The notes below the pieces were generated by a model. It worked only from the letters and a program-made list of their open reading frames with translations. It ran no database searches and had not been told where the DNA came from. Below are positions 51,644 to 59,340 of a stretch of 64,000 nucleotides of DNA, piece by piece. Source of the DNA: an uncultured Acetatifactor sp. GTDB lineage: Bacteria > Bacillota > Clostridia > Lachnospirales > Lachnospiraceae. Each line of letters opens with the position of its first letter. Position 1 is the first letter of the stretch. A program made the position numbers and the translations under genes. The stretch spans positions 68,708 through 132,707 of the forward strand of contig CAJTZD010000002.1 of assembly GCA_910584235.1 (NCBI GenBank). Direction: 5' to 3'.

Positions 51644-52585
51644 ATGAGCGGATTATTCAAAGTTTCATCGAATCCCCATATTCGTTCCAGAGTGGCCACC
51701 AACGGGCTGATGGCGGCAGTGGTCATAGCCCTGATGCCTGCGGCAGGCTTTGGAATCTATAACTTCGGCCCCAGGGCGCTGGCAGTCTACGCAGTGACCA
51801 TTGCCAGTACGCTTCTGACGGAATATTTCTTCGGACTTTACAAAAAGAAACAGACAATTACAGACATGTCGGCGGTTGTGACAGGACTGCTGCTGGCCCT
51901 GAATCTGCCGGTGACCATCCCCCTTTGGATGGCGGCGCTGGGCGGCGTGTTTGCCATCCTTGTGGTGAAGATGCTTTTCGGCGGCCTGGGGCAGAATTTC
52001 ATGAATCCGGCCCTGGCAGCCAGATGCTTCCTGCTGATCTCGTTTCCCACGGCCATGACAGCCTTTGAGTGCGATGCCTATACCGGGGCCACGCCCCTGG
52101 CGGCCCTGAAAGCGGGAGAAGCGGTAAATGTGCTGGACATGGTGATCGGGCGCACCGCGGGCACCATCGGCGAGACCTCTGTCTTCGCGATTTTGGCCGG
52201 GGCCTGTATATTGATTCTGCTGGGAGTCATTGACCTGCGGATTCCCGGAAGCTACATAGCCACATTTGTCCTGTTTGTGGGGATCTTCGGCGGGCATGGC
52301 TTCCATCCCGCTTACCTGGCGGCCCATCTGTCCGGGGGCGGACTGATGCTGGGCGCGTTCTTTATGGCCACCGACTATGTGACCAGACCCATCACCATCA
52401 GAGGACAATATGTATACGGTATCGTCCTGGGTCTGCTGACGGGGATCTTTCGGATCTTCGGACCCGGCGCAGAGGGTGTCTCCTATGCCATCATTCTGGG
52501 GAACCTGTTGGTGCCGTTGATCGAAAAATATACGAAGCCCGCTGCTTTCGGATATGAGAAAGGAGGAAAGCGCCGTGAAAAATAA
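51644..52585 (+). CDS. rnfD: Rnf electron transport complex subunit D
   Basis: A 313-residue integral membrane subunit with about eight or nine helices. SSNPHIRSRVATNGLMAAV at the start and FMNPALAARCFLLISF near residue 122 are family marks. DAYTGATPLAALK near 145 contains the Thr of the SGAT-like motif where RnfD covalently carries FMN by phosphoester. AACCAGGAGAG precedes the ATG. Its end overlaps the upstream region of rnfG, whose ribosome site lies within this gene. Confidence 0.95.
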   Translation: MSGLFKVSSNPHIRSRVATNGLMAAVVIALMPAAGFGIYNFGPRALAVYAVTIASTLLTEYFFGLYKKKQTITDMSAVVTGLLLALNLPVTIPLWMAALGGVFAILVVKMLFGGLGQNFMNPALAARCFLLISFPTAMTAFECDAYTGATPLAALKAGEAVNVLDMVIGRTAGTIGETSVFAILAGACILILLGVIDLRIPGSYIATFVLFVGIFGGHGFHPAYLAAHLSGGGLMLGAFFMATDYVTRPITIRGQYVYGIVLGLLTGIFRIFGPGAEGVSYAIILGNLLVPLIEKYTKPAAFGYEKGGKRREK

Positions 52586-53198
52586 GAGTGATGTCAGTGT
52601 GATGCTGAGAGAGGCGGGGATCCTTTTTGCCATTACCCTGATCGCGGGGCTGGTTTTAGGCCTGGTGAACGAGCTGACCAGGGACCGTATCCGTATCCAG
52701 CAGGAAAAAGCAGTGCAGGAGGCCTGTGCGGCTGTATTTCAGACGGCGGCTTCCTTTGAGGAGATGGAGTATCAGCCGGACGAAGCCCTGGCAGGGGAGC
52801 TTGGCAGTATGGGGGTAAAGATCGGAAGTGTCTACCGGGCTTTGGGCAGCGACGGAAGCAGCCTGGGCGTGGTGGTGGAATCCACATCCACAGAAGGGTA
52901 TGGCGGCAATATCGTATTGTATCTGGGAGTGACCAATGAGGGAATGCTCAACGACATTTCCATCCTGGAGATATCGGAGACTCCGGGACTGGGGATGTTG
53001 GCGCCCCAGGTGCTGGCGCCCCAGTTCCATGAGAAGAATGTGGACAGCTTTGTCTATACCAAAACAGGCGCTTCTTCAGAGAACGAGATCGATGCCATTG
53101 CGGGAGCGACCATTACCACGAAAGCCGTCACTAACGCGGTGAACGGCGGTCTTAAGGCGGCGCAGACTTTGACGGAGGGAGGTGCATCGAATGAATAA
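52575..53198 (+). CDS. rnfG: Rnf electron transport complex subunit G
   Basis: A 207-residue subunit with one N-terminal membrane helix (GILFAITLIAGLVLGLV) and an extracytoplasmic FMN-binding domain. YGGNIVLYLGVTNEGMLNDISILEISETPGLG near residue 110 and DAIAGATITTKAVTNAV near 170 give the covalent-flavin motif. The start is GTG 52575, 8 bases after GGAGG and overlapping rnfD by 11 bases; the ATG 21 bases earlier has no such spacing. It overlaps rnfE by 8 bases. Confidence 0.94.
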   Translation: MKNKSDVSVMLREAGILFAITLIAGLVLGLVNELTRDRIRIQQEKAVQEACAAVFQTAASFEEMEYQPDEALAGELGSMGVKIGSVYRALGSDGSSLGVVVESTSTEGYGGNIVLYLGVTNEGMLNDISILEISETPGLGMLAPQVLAPQFHEKNVDSFVYTKTGASSENEIDAIAGATITTKAVTNAVNGGLKAAQTLTEGGASNE

Positions 53199-53916
53199 AG
53201 CAGGAGAGAGGCTTTTTAACGGCCTGGTAAAAGAGAATCCCACCTTTGTGCTGATGCTGGGGATGTGTCCCACATTGGCTGTGACCACCTCGGCCATGAA
53301 CGGCTTAGGCATGGGGCTTACTACTATGGTAGTATTGGCGCTGAGCAACCTGATCATTTCGCTGCTGCGGAATATTATCCCGAATAGGGTGCGGATTCCG
53401 GCGTTTATCGTTATCATTGCGTCCTTTGTGACAGCGGTGCAGCTGCTTTTGCAGGCCTATATTCCGGCCCTGAACAAATCCCTGGGCGTGTATATTCCTT
53501 TGATCGTGGTAAACTGCATTATCCTGGGACGGGCAGAAAGTTATGCTTATTCCAATCCCGCCATTGCGTCTTTATTCGACGGGCTTGGCATGGGGCTTGG
53601 CTTTACCTTTGCCCTGACCTGCATCGGGGCGGTGCGGGAGCTTTTGGGTGCCGGTGAGCTGTTCGGATTTGCGCTTATGCCGGATTCCTTTGTACCCATC
53701 CGGATCTTCGGTCAGGCGCCGGGAGCGTTTTTTGTGCTGGCAGCGCTGGTGGCCTTGCAGAATTACATCAAAAATGTGCGGAAAAAGGCCGGAAAGAGCT
53801 ATGAGAAGATCGGTTCCGGCTGCAGCGAGGACTGCATGAACTGTTCCGAGAAAGGCTGCACCAGGCGCTTTTATGATGAAAGCGTGCAGGCCGCGGCGGG
53901 AAAGGGGGAGAGATAA
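53191..53916 (+). CDS. rnfE: Rnf electron transport complex subunit E with Cys-rich tail
   Basis: A 241-residue membrane protein with six helices; LFNGLVKENPTFVLMLGMCPTLAVT at the start and FDGLGMGLGFTFALTCIGAVRE near residue 130 match RnfE, and the cysteines in these helices are the ones proposed to hold an intramembrane cluster with RnfA. The C-terminal tail is unusual: CSEDCMNCSEKGC about 30 residues from the end has four cysteines in 13 residues. GGAGGGAGG lies 8 bases before ATG 53191. Confidence 0.93.
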   Translation: MNKAGERLFNGLVKENPTFVLMLGMCPTLAVTTSAMNGLGMGLTTMVVLALSNLIISLLRNIIPNRVRIPAFIVIIASFVTAVQLLLQAYIPALNKSLGVYIPLIVVNCIILGRAESYAYSNPAIASLFDGLGMGLGFTFALTCIGAVRELLGAGELFGFALMPDSFVPIRIFGQAPGAFFVLAALVALQNYIKNVRKKAGKSYEKIGSGCSEDCMNCSEKGCTRRFYDESVQAAAGKGER

Positions 53917-54507
53917 ATGGGAATGGAGAATGTAAAAGAGCTGCTTGTCATTTTGATCGGCTCCTCTTTGGTGAGTAATGTGGTGCTCAGCCAGTTTCTG
54001 GGGCTCTGTCCTTTCCTGGGCGTGTCCCGCAAGACCAATACGGCTGCGGGCATGGGCGCTGCCGTGATTTTTGTCATCACTCTGGCCAGCGCGGTGGCGG
54101 GCGTGATCTATCGTTTTGTGCTGGTCAGATTTCATGTGGAGTATCTGGAGACCATTGTGTTCATTTTGGTCATTGCCGCGCTGGTGCAGTTCGTGGAAAT
54201 GTTCCTGCGCAAGGCCATGCCCGCCCTGTACGAGGCGTTGGGCGTATATCTGCCTTTGATCACCACCAATTGCGCTGTGCTGGGCGTAGCTATCACGAAT
54301 GTGCAGAAAGAGTACGGCATACTTACCGGCATCGTCAACGGCTTTGCCACAGCCGTGGGATTTACCATCGCCATCGTGATCCTGGCGGGGATCCGGGAGA
54401 AGCTGGAGTACAATGACATCCCCGAGTCTTTCAAAGGCATGCCCACAGTGCTGCTGACGGCGGGGCTGATGGCAATCGCTTTCTGCGGGTTTTCGGGACT
54501 ATTATAA
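53917..54507 (+). CDS. rnfA: Rnf electron transport complex subunit A
   Basis: A 196-residue membrane protein with six helices, homologous to RnfE. VSNVVLSQFLGLCPFLGVSRK near residue 20 and LPLITTNCAVLGVAI near 105 carry the conserved cysteines thought to coordinate an iron-sulfur centre at the membrane middle. It starts at the base after the rnfE stop, with AAAGGGGGAG upstream. A repeat-filled gap of 289 bases follows before rnfB, whereas the other rnf genes are tightly packed. Confidence 0.95.
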   Translation: MGMENVKELLVILIGSSLVSNVVLSQFLGLCPFLGVSRKTNTAAGMGAAVIFVITLASAVAGVIYRFVLVRFHVEYLETIVFILVIAALVQFVEMFLRKAMPALYEALGVYLPLITTNCAVLGVAITNVQKEYGILTGIVNGFATAVGFTIAIVILAGIREKLEYNDIPESFKGMPTVLLTAGLMAIAFCGFSGLL

Positions 54508-54525
54508 CGGCAAGTCCGCCGGCGC

Positions 54526-54785
54526 CCGGGTACCGGGCGAATCGTTGCGGAACTGGAATAAAAAACAGCAACGAAGCGCCCAGTGCCCCAGAGGAATTGC
54601 GGACGCGTACTTTGCGGCCGGAATTTCTCTGTAGATGCCGGGTACTGGGCGAATCGTTGCGGAACTGGAATAAAAAACAGCAACGAAGCGCCCAGTGCCC
54701 CAGAGGAATTGCGGACGCGTACTTTGCGGCCGGAATTTCTCTGTAGATGCCGGGTACTGGGCGAATCGTTGCGGAACTGGAATAA
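54526..54785. repeat. 112-bp tandem repeat, 2.3 copies, between rnfA and rnfB
   Basis: Two full units (54526-54637 and 54638-54749) are nearly identical, with at least one base change near the unit start (TACCGGG versus TACTGGG), and a third partial unit of 36 bases (54750-54785) runs up to the rnfB ribosome site. Each full unit contains two hairpins: ACTGGGCGAATCGTTGC pairs with GCAACGAAGCGCCCAGT at 15 of 17 bases (54644-54660 with 54680-54696 in the second unit), and CAGAGGAATT pairs with AATTTCTCTG at 9 of 10 plus a wobble (54701-54710 with 54734-54743). The rnfB frame is open through the repeat, but I regard that as chance. Confidence 0.93.
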
Positions 54786-54796
54786 GGAGACAGACA

Positions 54797-55594
54797 ATGA
54801 GCGTGACTGGTATTTTGACCGCCACTGCAGTGGTAGGCGTGGTAGGTGTCTTCGTGGGGCTCTTTCTGGGAGTCGCGGGGATTAAGTTCAGAGTAGAGGT
54901 GGATGAAAAGGAAGAAGCCGTGCTGGCAGCGCTGCCCGGCAACAATTGCGGCGGCTGCGGCTATGCGGGCTGCAGCGGCCTGGCCGCGGCCATAGCAAAG
55001 GGCGAGGCGCCGGTGAATGCCTGCCCTGTGGGCGGCGCCCCGGTGGGAGAGAAAATCGCGGCCATCATGGGTGTGGAGGCCGGGGCCTCAGAGCGGAAAG
55101 TAGCCTTTGTGGCCTGTATGGGGGACTGCGGGAAGTCCAGACAGGATTACGAATATTTTGGAGCCCAGGACTGCCAAATGATGGGCTTTGTGCCCGGGGG
55201 AGGGCCAAAGTCCTGCAACAGCGGCTGTCTGGGGTTCGGCTCCTGTGTAAAGGCCTGCCCTTTTGATGCCATCCATGTAGTAAACGGCGTTGCCCTGGTA
55301 GATAAGGAAAAGTGCAAGGCCTGCGGGAAATGCGTGGAGGTCTGCCCGAAGCATTTGATCTCCCTGATTCCTTATGATGCCAGGTATGCGGTAGCCTGCA
55401 GTTCAAAGGATAAGGGGCCCGTGACCATGAAAGCCTGTGATGTGGGCTGTATCGGCTGCGGACTGTGCGCAAGGAACTGTCCCAGCCAGGCGGTGGAGGT
55501 AAAGGATTTCCATGCCGCCATTGATCAGGAGAAATGTACAGGGTGTGGGACTTGCGTGGAGAAATGCCCGAAGAAATGTATTATAAAAGCGTAA
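54797..55594 (+). CDS. rnfB: Rnf electron transport complex subunit B
   Basis: A 265-residue ferredoxin-like subunit. A membrane anchor (residues 4-27) precedes NNCGGCGYAGCSGLAAAIAKGEAPVNACPVGG, the first 4Fe-4S site. CMGDCGKSRQDYEYFGAQDC-like text and CNSGCLGFGSCVKACPFDAIHV, CKACGKCVEVCPKHLI, CIGCGLCARNCPSQAVEV and CTGCGTCVEKCPKKCI provide further cluster sites, consistent with the multi-cluster clostridial RnfB that accepts electrons from ferredoxin. ATG 54797 follows AAGGAGACAG. Confidence 0.95.
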   Translation: MSVTGILTATAVVGVVGVFVGLFLGVAGIKFRVEVDEKEEAVLAALPGNNCGGCGYAGCSGLAAAIAKGEAPVNACPVGGAPVGEKIAAIMGVEAGASERKVAFVACMGDCGKSRQDYEYFGAQDCQMMGFVPGGGPKSCNSGCLGFGSCVKACPFDAIHVVNGVALVDKEKCKACGKCVEVCPKHLISLIPYDARYAVACSSKDKGPVTMKACDVGCIGCGLCARNCPSQAVEVKDFHAAIDQEKCTGCGTCVEKCPKKCIIKA

Positions 55595-55689
55595 TAATAA
55601 AGCCATAGCTACGCCGCACAATTCTCCGGACAGGGATATGCCCTGAAGGGGGATATGCGGGGTACTGACGAGGAAAGGAGATGACGACC

Positions 55690-56802
55690 ATGAAAATGCC
55701 GGATGATTTTGACGATCATTCCAGCCTTGCGCCCACAGTGATGATGTCGATTCTGGCTGTGACTGCTTTTGTGGCGGTCATTCTGGTAATGGTACTGTTC
55801 CTGAATCATAAGCCTAAGAACAGCACTGCCGCCAGCGCTTCCCGGCCGGCGGATTCCGCGCAGGCCGTGCAGGAGGCCTCGTCCCCTGTCATTGTATACC
55901 CGGAGACGGATGAACTGGTGGGCGGCAGCGACCTGCATCCGGACGATTTCGACTTCTGGGATATGTATCCTCAGGAGACGGAGGAGCCGGAGCCTGCCGG
56001 GGAGCCGGAGGAGTCGCAACCGCCGGAAGAAGACCCGTCCACAGACGGAAAGCACACGCTGGTGCAGTATGCGGACGGAAAAGAGGAATGGGTGCTGATC
56101 AGCCCCTATCTGCCTAAGCATGAATACGACTTTACGAAGCTGGTCTGCCAGTCGGATCTGATGAAATATTATGAGAACGGGAAGCAGACCTCCTATGTGG
56201 GAGTGGATATCTCGAAGTTTCAGGATTATGTGGACTTTGTGAAAGTGAAGAAAGCGGGAATTGATTTTGTGATGCTGCGCGTGGGCGCCAGAGGCTATGG
56301 TACGGGACAATTGATTTTGGACGAATATTTTCTGGACAATATCAAGAGAGCCACGGACGCGGGACTGAATGTGGGAGTCTATTTTTACTCCCAGGCCATT
56401 TCCGAGGCCGAGGCCATAGAGGAGGCGAACATGGTTCTCCGGAATCTGGGGGACTATAAGATCAGCTATCCGGTGGCCTATGACATGGAGCTGGTGGAAA
56501 ACGACACTGCCAGGACGGATATATTGACCAGGGAGGAGAAGACAGCCATTGCAAAAGCCTTTCTGGACACCGTGGCAGCGGCAGGGCACAAGACGCTGCT
56601 CTACGGCAACAAAGAGTGGCTGATCAAGGAGATCGACATGTCCAAGCTCACAGCCTACGACGTATGGCTGTCCCAGGCGGCGGACATCCCCGATTATCCT
56701 TACAGGTTCTCTATGTGGCAGTACAGCTACGAGGGGTCTGTGGACGGTATCACAGGTTATGTGGACATGAATATCAGCTTTGTCAATTATTCCGAAAAAT
56801 AG
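55690..56802 (+). CDS. GH25 family muramidase, membrane-anchored
   Basis: A 370-residue protein. A membrane helix at about residues 13-38 (VMMSILAVTAFVAVILVMVLFL) is followed by a Pro/Glu-rich spacer and, from about 170, a GH25 lysozyme domain: YVGVDISKFQDYVDFVKVKKAGIDFVMLR, NVGVYFYSQAISEAEAIEEA, YPVAYDMELVE with the catalytic acidic pair, and FSMWQYSYEGSVDGITGYVDMN. It should cut the MurNAc-GlcNAc bond of peptidoglycan outside the cell. ATG 55690 lies 8 bases after GGAAAGGAG; the ATG at 55681 touches that site. Confidence 0.9.
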   Translation: MKMPDDFDDHSSLAPTVMMSILAVTAFVAVILVMVLFLNHKPKNSTAASASRPADSAQAVQEASSPVIVYPETDELVGGSDLHPDDFDFWDMYPQETEEPEPAGEPEESQPPEEDPSTDGKHTLVQYADGKEEWVLISPYLPKHEYDFTKLVCQSDLMKYYENGKQTSYVGVDISKFQDYVDFVKVKKAGIDFVMLRVGARGYGTGQLILDEYFLDNIKRATDAGLNVGVYFYSQAISEAEAIEEANMVLRNLGDYKISYPVAYDMELVENDTARTDILTREEKTAIAKAFLDTVAAAGHKTLLYGNKEWLIKEIDMSKLTAYDVWLSQAADIPDYPYRFSMWQYSYEGSVDGITGYVDMNISFVNYSEK

Positions 56803-56805
56803 TTT

Positions 56806-56913
56806 TTTCCCAATCTCAGGCAAAAATGCCGGGACAACAGATATATTTTATAGAGTTGTCTCATATATTGAAATATCGGACAGGCATTTTAGATGTCATA
56901 TGAGATTGGGAAA
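56806..56913 (+). other. Candidate structured RNA or small inverted-repeat element before the SleB-type gene
   Basis: Nested pairings fill the 124-base gap. TTTCCCAATCTCA (56806-56818) pairs perfectly with TGAGATTGGGAAA (56901-56913); inside, AAAATGCC (56823-56830) pairs perfectly with GGCATTTT (56883-56890); inside that, GGGACAAC (56831-56838) pairs with GTTGTCTC (56855-56862), leaving a small ATATTGAAATAT hairpin near 56866-56877. This gives a three-way-junction shape. The outer right strand overlaps one candidate ribosome site (AAAGGA, 56911-56916) of the next gene. It does not match a riboswitch I know. Confidence 0.5.
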
Positions 56914-56926
56914 GGACTGAAAGGAT

Positions 56927-57601
56927 ATGTATAAGAAAGCGTTAAGTCTTCTGGTGACGGGAAGTTTTCTGTTTATGGCCTGTTTCCTGTGCGTGAAAGG
57001 CATGGACGGGATTCGGCTGCGCTCGGAGCCCGTGCGTATGCTGAAGCTGGAACTGAAAGAGCTGGAAGAAAAGGCCAAGGCCGTGGAGGAGCGTGCAGTC
57101 TCGGATGTGAGACAGGATCCGGGAAGTCCGGATATGGGACTGGGGATCGTGGACATAGCCGTGTCCGGCCAGCGAGTGGTGGACTATGATGTGATAGAAC
57201 ATACACTTATGTACGACCTGCCGGATGACGAGCTGGAGGTGCTGCTTCGAATCGTGGAGGCGGAGGCCGGCAACGAGGATGAGGACGGGAAGCTTCTGGT
57301 AGCCAATGTGGTGCTGAACCGGATGAATTCGGATACATTTCCGGATACGGTGTCCGGCGTAGTATTGCAGCGGGAAAAGGGTGTGTCGCAGTTCTCTCCG
57401 GTGGCCAACGGCAGCTTCTACCGGGTGAAAGTCAGCGAGGAAACCGTAAGCGCCGTGGGACGGGCGTTAATGGGGGAGGACATCTCCCAGGGGGCGCTGT
57501 ATTTCGCGGCGCGGAAATATGCGGACAGAGGAAAAATGAGGTGGTTTGACGAGAATCTCACCTATCTGTTCGTGCACGGAGGGCATGAGTTCTTTAAATG
57601 A
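56927..57601 (+). CDS. SleB-type cell wall hydrolase
   Basis: A 224-residue exported protein. A hydrophobic segment (residues 4-22) serves as signal or anchor; a charged helix follows; the hydrolase domain starts near residue 96 with EVLLRIVEAEAGNEDEDGKLLVANVVLNRM, then FPDTVSGVVLQ, QFSPVANGSFYRV and ALYFAARKYADRGKMRWFDENLTYLFVHGGHEFF. This is the Hydrolase_2 family, known from spore-cortex lytic SleB; similar enzymes also act in vegetative wall turnover. The catalytic Glu is in VEAEAGNE. The preceding 108 bases can fold extensively. Confidence 0.88.
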   Translation: MYKKALSLLVTGSFLFMACFLCVKGMDGIRLRSEPVRMLKLELKELEEKAKAVEERAVSDVRQDPGSPDMGLGIVDIAVSGQRVVDYDVIEHTLMYDLPDDELEVLLRIVEAEAGNEDEDGKLLVANVVLNRMNSDTFPDTVSGVVLQREKGVSQFSPVANGSFYRVKVSEETVSAVGRALMGEDISQGALYFAARKYADRGKMRWFDENLTYLFVHGGHEFFK

Positions 57602-57647
57602 CCCGAGACAGGATACCCGCATACCGCGGATACATACAGACCATAAG

Positions 57648-57680
57648 ACAGCACTTGCCGGCCATGGCGGGTGCTGTTTT
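57648..57680 (+). terminator. Intrinsic terminator after SleB-type gene
   Basis: ACAGCAC-TT-GCC pairs with GGC-GG-GTGCTGT around a short loop, followed directly by TTTTA. Confidence 0.82.
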
Positions 57681-57732
57681 ACGATACCGGAAGACCCGGC
57701 AAATCCTCCGCTGAAATTTTTGGAGATAACAC

Positions 57733-57761
57733 TGGAAATGAGCGGGAAAAAATGCTATATT
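57733..57761 (+). promoter_or_regulatory. Possible thrC promoter
   Basis: TGGAAA (57733-57738) and TATATT (57756-57761) are 17 bases apart, after the terminator and about 66 bases before the thrC ATG. The -35 match is four of six, so this is tentative. Confidence 0.5.
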
Positions 57762-57827
57762 AGGAACGATAGGAAGCAAAGGAAAAAGGCATTAGAAGAA
57801 AAAGAAAGGGTAAGACAGGCAAAGTAT

Positions 57828-59324
57828 ATGGAAGTCAGGGAATTGTTATATAACAGTACGCGCAGCAAGGGGATTTCGATAAAGGCATCCCAGGCAATCC
57901 TGCAGGGACTCGCGCAGGACGGAGGGCTTTTCGTGCCGGAAAAAATTCCGGCGCTGGACAGGAACCTGGAGGAACTGGCCGGGATGGACTACCGCCAGAC
58001 GGCCTTTGAGGTGATGAAGCTGTTCCTCACGGATTTTACGGAATGTGAACTGAAAGACTGTATCGAAAAGGCATATGATGCAAAATTCGATACGGACCGC
58101 ATTGCGCCCCTCAAGGAGGCGGGCGGCGCCTATTATCTGGAGCTGTTCCACGGCCCCACCATCGCCTTTAAGGATATGGCGCTGTCCATCCTGCCCCATC
58201 TGATGATTACGGCAGCCCGGAAAAATCATGTGAAAAATGAGATCGTCATCCTCACCGCCACCTCCGGGGACACCGGCAAGGCGGCGCTGGCAGGCTTCGC
58301 CGGCGTGGAGGGCACCCGGATTATCGTGTTCTATCCCAAGGACGGGGTCAGCGCCATCCAGGAGAAGCAGATGGTGACCCAGAAAGGGGAGAATACGCTG
58401 GTGGTGGGCATACAGGGCAATTTCGACGATGCCCAGAGCGGCGTGAAGCGGATTTTCGCGGATAAGGAGCTGGCGAAAGAGATGGAAGAAAAGGGTTTCC
58501 AGTTCTCCTCGGCCAACTCCATCAATATCGGCAGACTGGTTCCTCAGATATGTTATTACGTTTATGCCTATGGGACGCTGTTAAAAGAGGGAAAGATCGC
58601 GTCGGGCGAGGCCGTCAACGTAGTGGTGCCCACCGGCAATTTCGGCAATATCCTTGCGGCGTTCTATGCCAAGAACATGGGCCTGCCCATTGGGAAGCTG
58701 ATCTGCGCCTCCAACGAGAACAAGGTGCTCTACGACTTCTTCCGCACCGGGGCCTACGACAGGAACCGGGAGTTTGTGCTGACCAGCTCCCCCTCCATGG
58801 ACATCCTGATCTCCAGCAACCTGGAGCGGCTCATCTACCGCATCGCGGGAAATGACGCGGACAAAACAAAAGCCTTTATGGAGTCCCTGGCCGGCCAGGG
58901 GAAATACGAAGTCACTGCGGACATGCAGGCGGCTCTAGGGGACTTTTACGGAGATTACGCCACGGAGCAGGAAGCGGCGGCAGAGATCCGCAGGCTTTAC
59001 CAGGAGTGCGGCTATGTCATCGATACCCACACGGCAGTGGCCTCCGCGGTGTACCAAAAATATGCGCAGGAGACCTGCGACACAGCGAAGACAGTCATAG
59101 CTTCTACGGCCAGCCCTTATAAGTTTACCAGAAGCGTCATGGATGCCATAGGCAAAGCGGACGAGGCGAAAGACGACTTTGCTCTGGTGGACGAGCTGGC
59201 CGGGCTCAGCGGCGTGAAAGTGCCCCAGGCGGTGGAGGAGATCCGCACTGCGCCTGTACTGCATAAGAAGCAGTGCGAGGCGGCGAATATGAAGACAATA
59301 GTGCGGGAGTTTTTGGGGCTGTAG
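57828..59324 (+). CDS. thrC: Threonine synthase
   Basis: A 498-residue PLP enzyme that converts O-phosphohomoserine to threonine. LLYNSTRSKGISIKASQAILQGLAQDGGLFVPE at the start is the typical threonine synthase opening; FHGPTIAFKDMALSILP holds the PLP Lys at about residue 115; ILTATSGDTGKAALAGFAG near 140 is the phosphate site, and VVVPTGNFGNILAAFYAKNMGLP near 265 binds cofactor. The ATG at 57828 is chosen for family alignment, although the frame is open upstream and the ribosome site (AAAGGG) is distant. No other threonine gene is adjacent. Confidence 0.94.
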   Translation: MEVRELLYNSTRSKGISIKASQAILQGLAQDGGLFVPEKIPALDRNLEELAGMDYRQTAFEVMKLFLTDFTECELKDCIEKAYDAKFDTDRIAPLKEAGGAYYLELFHGPTIAFKDMALSILPHLMITAARKNHVKNEIVILTATSGDTGKAALAGFAGVEGTRIIVFYPKDGVSAIQEKQMVTQKGENTLVVGIQGNFDDAQSGVKRIFADKELAKEMEEKGFQFSSANSINIGRLVPQICYYVYAYGTLLKEGKIASGEAVNVVVPTGNFGNILAAFYAKNMGLPIGKLICASNENKVLYDFFRTGAYDRNREFVLTSSPSMDILISSNLERLIYRIAGNDADKTKAFMESLAGQGKYEVTADMQAALGDFYGDYATEQEAAAEIRRLYQECGYVIDTHTAVASAVYQKYAQETCDTAKTVIASTASPYKFTRSVMDAIGKADEAKDDFALVDELAGLSGVKVPQAVEEIRTAPVLHKKQCEAANMKTIVREFLGL

Positions 59325-59340
59325 GAAATATGGGGGGACA

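Noticed and set aside
54526..54785. CRISPR array
   Set aside because: The repeats are adjacent 112-bp units without unique spacers.
54695..54796. N-terminal extension of RnfB through the 112-bp repeat
   Set aside because: RnfB proteins begin with the membrane anchor at ATG 54797, which has a proper ribosome site; the upstream frame is a repeated sequence that is open by chance.
55609..56823. A 404-codon minus-strand open frame
   Set aside because: It is antisense to the GH25 gene, whose motifs are unmistakable.
57546..57827. N-terminal extension of threonine synthase
   Set aside because: The extension overlaps the SleB-type gene and crosses a terminator; the family opening LLYNSTRSKG starts just after ATG 57828.
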